This document shows, in pieces, positions 61,123-64,000 of a stretch of 64,000 nucleotides of DNA. The translations under genes were made by a program, and so were the position numbers. Numbering within the stretch: position 1 is the first letter of the stretch; the number at the start of each line of letters is the position of its first letter. Source of the stretch: Frigoribacterium faeni (lineage in GTDB: Bacteria > Actinomycetota > Actinomycetes > Actinomycetales > Microbacteriaceae); NCBI RefSeq assembly GCF_007988805.1, contig NZ_BJUV01000016.1, forward strand, positions 24,545-88,544. The letters are read 5' to 3'. Below the pieces are notes generated by a model, which was not told where the DNA came from, searched no databases, and saw only the letters and a program-made list of their open reading frames with translations.

Positions 61123-61542
61123 ATGCTGCGCATCGGCGATGTGGCGACGAGAGCCGGCGTGAGCACGCGGGCGCTCCGCTACTACGAGGAGCAGGGGCTG
61201 CTGCCGGCCGAGCGCACCACGAGCGGCCAGCGCATCTACCCCGAGGCCGCGATCGAACGCGTGCAGCTCATCCAGCGCCTGTACACGGCGGGGCTGCCGA
61301 GCCGCACGATCCTGCAGCTGCTGCCGAGCGTCGACACCGGCGTCGCCGCGCCCGAGGCGATGGCCCTGCTCCACTCGGAGCGCGACCGCATCGCCGCGGA
61401 TATCGCCGAGCTCGAGCGGGCCCGCGAGGAGCTGTCTCGCGTCATCGACATCTGTCTGAATCCGACGCCCGAGCACTGCCCGGCGCTGCGCGAGGGCGGA
61501 CCGGCGTACGAGGGCTCGCACGCGAAGGCCCTCGCGGCCTGA
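61123..61542 (+). CDS. MerR-family transcriptional regulator
   Basis: The 139-residue regulator has the MerR HTH (LRIGDVATRAGVSTRALRYYEEQGLLP, residues 2-28), wing, long dimerisation helix (residues ~80-115) and a short effector tail with two Cys in DICLNPTPEHCPAL that could bind metal or sense thiol/redox stress. ATG 61123 is chosen because the HTH starts there; the longer frame is antisense to the SDR. It is divergent from the SDR it probably controls. Confidence 0.92.
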   Translation: MLRIGDVATRAGVSTRALRYYEEQGLLPAERTTSGQRIYPEAAIERVQLIQRLYTAGLPSRTILQLLPSVDTGVAAPEAMALLHSERDRIAADIAELERAREELSRVIDICLNPTPEHCPALREGGPAYEGSHAKALAA

Positions 61543-62215
61543 GTCGCAAGACGCTCCAGCGGGTCCGACGACCGGCGTCCGCTACGGCGTTCCGTCCACC
61601 ACGCCGACCGAGCGGCTGCCGATGGCGTCGACCTCGCGGCACGCGAGGCTGAGCGAGGGCTCGGGCAGTTCGTCGGGCGAAGGCCGCTCGCAGGAGAGCT
61701 AGGTGAAGCCCGGCCACCTGTTGGGATGAGCGAGACGCTGAGCGAGCCGGAGACCTCGAGGGGCTGGCCGTCTGCTCGAAGGTGTGTGGAGCGGCAACCG
61801 CGCCCCTGAGGGGGGCCCGGTTCATCGACACCGCCTTTTCGCGGTCCGGGATCGTCTGCCGGGCAGAACCGGGTTGCCAGCTAACGACGCGGTCGCTGAA
61901 CCCGGTCGTGCCAAGGGAAGCCGCGCAGGAGGCGGTCGAGTGGACGGAGGCGGACCGGTTCAGGCCAGTGCTCGGCTCGGGGTGCATCTCCACGATGATC
62001 CACATCGTTCACCGAGTCAGCGGGCCTGAGCGCTCTCGCGTCAGCCTCGGCGAACCACCCGCGTTCTTCGAACATGACGACCTCCGTCGGTTGCAAGAAG
62101 CATCCCAGCGGGATGGGTCGCGGTCAACGACCGTCTAGTGAGACGGCCCGGGAGCCTGGGACGAGGCCCCTTGCAACCGCGGTGACAGCGGCCCTACTTG
62201 CGAGGGACCGTGACG
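61543..62215. other. ~670-bp gene-free stretch
   Basis: No convincing gene. Possible frames (for example 61782-62138 plus) have no recognisable family, mixed composition and no start signal. Minus-strand frames are interrupted. The region may be decayed sequence, consistent with other broken genes nearby. Confidence 0.45.
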
Positions 62216-63160
62216 CTACTTGGTGTCGATGTACCCGATCGGGTCGGCGGCTCGCCGGAGAGCGTTCCGGGCCGAAGGCCAGGCACCCTCATCGACGTGG
62301 AGAGCGGTGCGGAGGTAGGCAGCGCTCATGCGCTGGACGACGGCGACCCGTTCGGGGTTCTCGTCGGTGGTCTCGGCCACTTCGTAGCCGACGATGCCGC
62401 CCAGGGCGTGCTCCGCGCCGTGCAGGGTGAGGAGGTCGGTGGCGCCGGGGCTGTGCGTGTAGGCGTCGGTGAACCAGTCGGGTCCGCGGCTGGACATCTT
62501 GGACTGGTCATGGTCGCCGGCGACGACGAGAGTCGGGGTGCTGAGCTCCGCGAACGACGGGCGCATGAACGGGAAATTCGCTTTGGCGAACGGGTGCAGA
62601 TCGTCACCACCGAGCCCGGTGGCGGCGAAGAGGATGCCCGCGGTCACGCGACTGTCTGACATGTCGCCTCCGACGTGCCCCTCCTCATCGACGATGCGCG
62701 CGCCGAGGAACGCTTGGGCGGTCTGGCCGCCCCAGGAGTGGCCCGTAGCGGCGATCCGGTCGCGGTCGACGCGGCCGGCGAGACCGGGGACGGCCGCCTC
62801 GATGGTGTCGAGCTGGTCGAGGACGCGAGTCAGATCGGCGATGCGCTCGGTCCAGATCGAGGGGAAGACCGGGTGGTCGAACCCGAACCCGTTCCGCCGC
62901 GAGTCGAGGTGCGTGGGCTGGACGACGACGAAGCCGCGTGAGGCCCAGAAAGCGGTCAGGGGCGCGTAGCCGTCGAGGTTCCAGCCGTTGCCGTGTGAGA
63001 ACACGACGACCGGGAGGTCGCCTCCCGTGGCGGGTGCCGACACGCGGACCTCGAGCGGGACGGCGCGCCCCCGGGCCGACAGGGTGACCGGCGCGACGGA
63101 GACGACCGGGTCGCCGCCGCCGCCGATCTCGTCCAGTGCGGTGACGAGTGATGAGGACAT
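62216..63160 (-). CDS. Alpha/beta hydrolase (chlorophyllase / PAF-acetylhydrolase-like)
   Basis: The 314-residue hydrolase has VVVFSHGNGWNLDGYAPL (oxyanion region), the nucleophile in ATGHSWGGQTAQ, an acidic residue in VVAGDHDQSK and His in LHGAEHALGG, in the usual order. It resembles chlorophyllase/PAF-AH-type esterases. No signal peptide is visible. ATG 63160 has GAAAGG upstream; the longer frame reads through the operator. It is divergent from the TetR gene at 63281 and probably repressed by it. Confidence 0.9.
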   Translation of the reverse strand: MSSSLVTALDEIGGGGDPVVSVAPVTLSARGRAVPLEVRVSAPATGGDLPVVVFSHGNGWNLDGYAPLTAFWASRGFVVVQPTHLDSRRNGFGFDHPVFPSIWTERIADLTRVLDQLDTIEAAVPGLAGRVDRDRIAATGHSWGGQTAQAFLGARIVDEEGHVGGDMSDSRVTAGILFAATGLGGDDLHPFAKANFPFMRPSFAELSTPTLVVAGDHDQSKMSSRGPDWFTDAYTHSPGATDLLTLHGAEHALGGIVGYEVAETTDENPERVAVVQRMSAAYLRTALHVDEGAWPSARNALRRAADPIGYIDTK

Positions 63161-63205
63161 GGAGAGTGCCTTTCGTGGGGGGTCACGCTCTGCGATACTG
63201 CTTAT

Positions 63206-63220
63206 CGGAGCAATGCTCCG
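63206..63220. promoter_or_regulatory. TetR operator site 1
   Basis: CGGAGC-AAT-GCTCCG: perfect 6-bp arms. It shares the pattern CGGARC-N3-GYTCCG with site 2, centre-to-centre distance 23 bp. Confidence 0.65.
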
Positions 63221-63227
63221 CAACTTT

Positions 63228-63244
63228 ACGGAACATCGTTCCGT
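63228..63244. promoter_or_regulatory. TetR operator site 2
   Basis: ACGGAAC-ATC-GTTCCGT: perfect 7-bp arms, closely related to site 1. Both lie in the divergent gap between the esterase and TetR genes. Confidence 0.65.
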
Positions 63245-63280
63245 TAAGCAAGAACCGATTCATCCGATCGAGGAGGCGCC

Positions 63281-63880
63281 ATGCCCGACACGCAGGACGG
63301 CAAGGCCACAGCCGCGCCGTCGAGGCCGGTAGGCCGCCCCCGCCGGAGCCAGCAGGCCCTTCTGGACGCGGCTGCCGAGGTGTTCGTGGAATCCGGCGTG
63401 GACGCTCCCGTACGCGAGATCGCGACGAAGGCGGGCGTGGGGGTCGGCACCGTCTACCGGCACTTCCCAACCCGGTCTGAGCTGGTCGTCGCGGTCTATC
63501 GTCACCAGGTCGAGGCCTGCGCCGAGGCCGGGCCGCGACTCCTCGTCGAGAGCGCGACCCCCGAGGATGCGCTGCGCACGTGGGTGGCGCTGTTCGTGGA
63601 CTTCCTCGTGACGAAGCACGGCCTCGCCGACGCCCTCCACGGTGACGCCGCCGGGTCGGACGCACTTCACGCGTACTTCGTGGGCCGGCTCGTACCGGTC
63701 TCCAGTTCGCTCCTCGCCGCGGCGCGCGCCGATGTCGGCCCCACCAACGACGAGCCGGCCCTAGATGGGTACAACCTCCTCAAGGGCGTCGGCAACCTCT
63801 GCATCGGCGCCGCGAGCGACTCCGGCTACGACGCCGATCGACTCGTGCAGGCCCTGATATCTGGCGCTCTCACCCCCTGA
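63281..63880 (+). CDS. TetR-family transcriptional regulator
   Basis: The 199-residue regulator has an N-terminal HTH: RSQQALLDAAAEVFVESGVDAPVREIATKAGVGVGTVYRHFPTRSEL in residues ~22-68 with the recognition helix around GVGVGTVYRHF. The ligand domain matches the TetR C-terminal type near HGLADALHGDAAGSDALHAYF. ATG 63281 follows GAGGAGG. It probably represses itself and the divergent esterase gene through the two operators at 63206-63244. Confidence 0.93.
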   Translation: MPDTQDGKATAAPSRPVGRPRRSQQALLDAAAEVFVESGVDAPVREIATKAGVGVGTVYRHFPTRSELVVAVYRHQVEACAEAGPRLLVESATPEDALRTWVALFVDFLVTKHGLADALHGDAAGSDALHAYFVGRLVPVSSSLLAAARADVGPTNDEPALDGYNLLKGVGNLCIGAASDSGYDADRLVQALISGALTP

Positions 63881-64000
63881 GACAGCGCAGCTCCAAGGCC
63901 CCCGCTAACCCATCCTCTAACGTACAAACGACTTTGAGATTGGGGCGCATAACGCCGACGGACAATCCCGGCCTGCCGCTAAACGGCGTTGGCTCCGCCA
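63881..64000. other. End of window, no gene seen
   Basis: The last 120 bp have lower GC than neighbours and no supported gene. They may be the start of another unit cut off by the window edge. Confidence 0.4.

Noticed and set aside
61782..62138. 118-codon plus-strand frame
   Set aside because: No family, no start signal, mixed composition; more likely decayed DNA.
63881..64000. Insertion-sequence end at the right edge
   Set aside because: Lower GC is visible, but there is no terminal inverted repeat or transposase within the window.

Overview
The window is about 64 kb of very GC-rich DNA with dense, short-spaced genes, many GTG starts, Actinobacteria-type promoters (-10 boxes of the form TANNNT) and a protein repertoire typical of the Microbacteriaceae (Lhr helicase next to Nei2, a DUF4916 NUDIX protein, an AbiEi/DUF559-type protein, DUF1810, a PAP2-diacylglycerol kinase fusion). 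I read it as a chromosomal segment of a Microbacteriaceae species, perhaps close to Frigoribacterium or Curtobacterium; the genus is an inference. I see no rRNA, tRNA, CRISPR array or intact insertion sequence.

Layout. 0-4.2 kb: a Tat-exported protein, a large peptidoglycan-binding/DUF1906 protein whose last third has visibly lower GC, and an overlapping small membrane protein. 4.6-30.5 kb: core-like genes. These are a DEAD-box RNA helicase, small enzymes, lhr-nei2, two tandem peroxiredoxin-like genes, an APC permease, and two membrane-anchored beta-propeller paralogues. 30.5-35.5 kb: a translationally coupled minus-strand operon of a processive GT2 polysaccharide synthase, an HlyD-like partner and a GH81 endo-beta-1,3-glucanase lipoprotein, probably for a secreted beta-glucan. 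35.9-44.5 kb: a HAD phosphatase, two SDRs, an orphan glucose-6-phosphate dehydrogenase and several membrane proteins. 44.7-50.7 kb: a P450 / fused ferredoxin-ferredoxin reductase / zinc-type alcohol dehydrogenase operon beside a NarL-type two-component system. Matching palindromes lie upstream of both units and suggest one regulon. 50.8-64 kb: an accessory-looking tract of regulator-plus-target pairs (TetR, ECF sigma, AraC, MerR and TetR), a secreted lipase, and decayed genes. The decay includes a divergent regulator/SDR pair in which both genes have lost their 5' ends at one junction.

Three whole-window patterns are not explained by genes. (1) A 10-mer, AGGAGGCGCG, often extended to AGGAGGCGCGGGTC, is heavily over-represented on both strands between 6.6 and 49.5 kb and absent from both ends of the window. 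(2) A family of long GC-rich intergenic hairpins and 19-bp tandem repeats occurs near 6.6, 7.1-7.5, 8.5, 15.1 and 38.1 kb. (3) Many genes have a TANNNT box exactly six bases before ATG or GTG, the signature of leaderless mRNAs.
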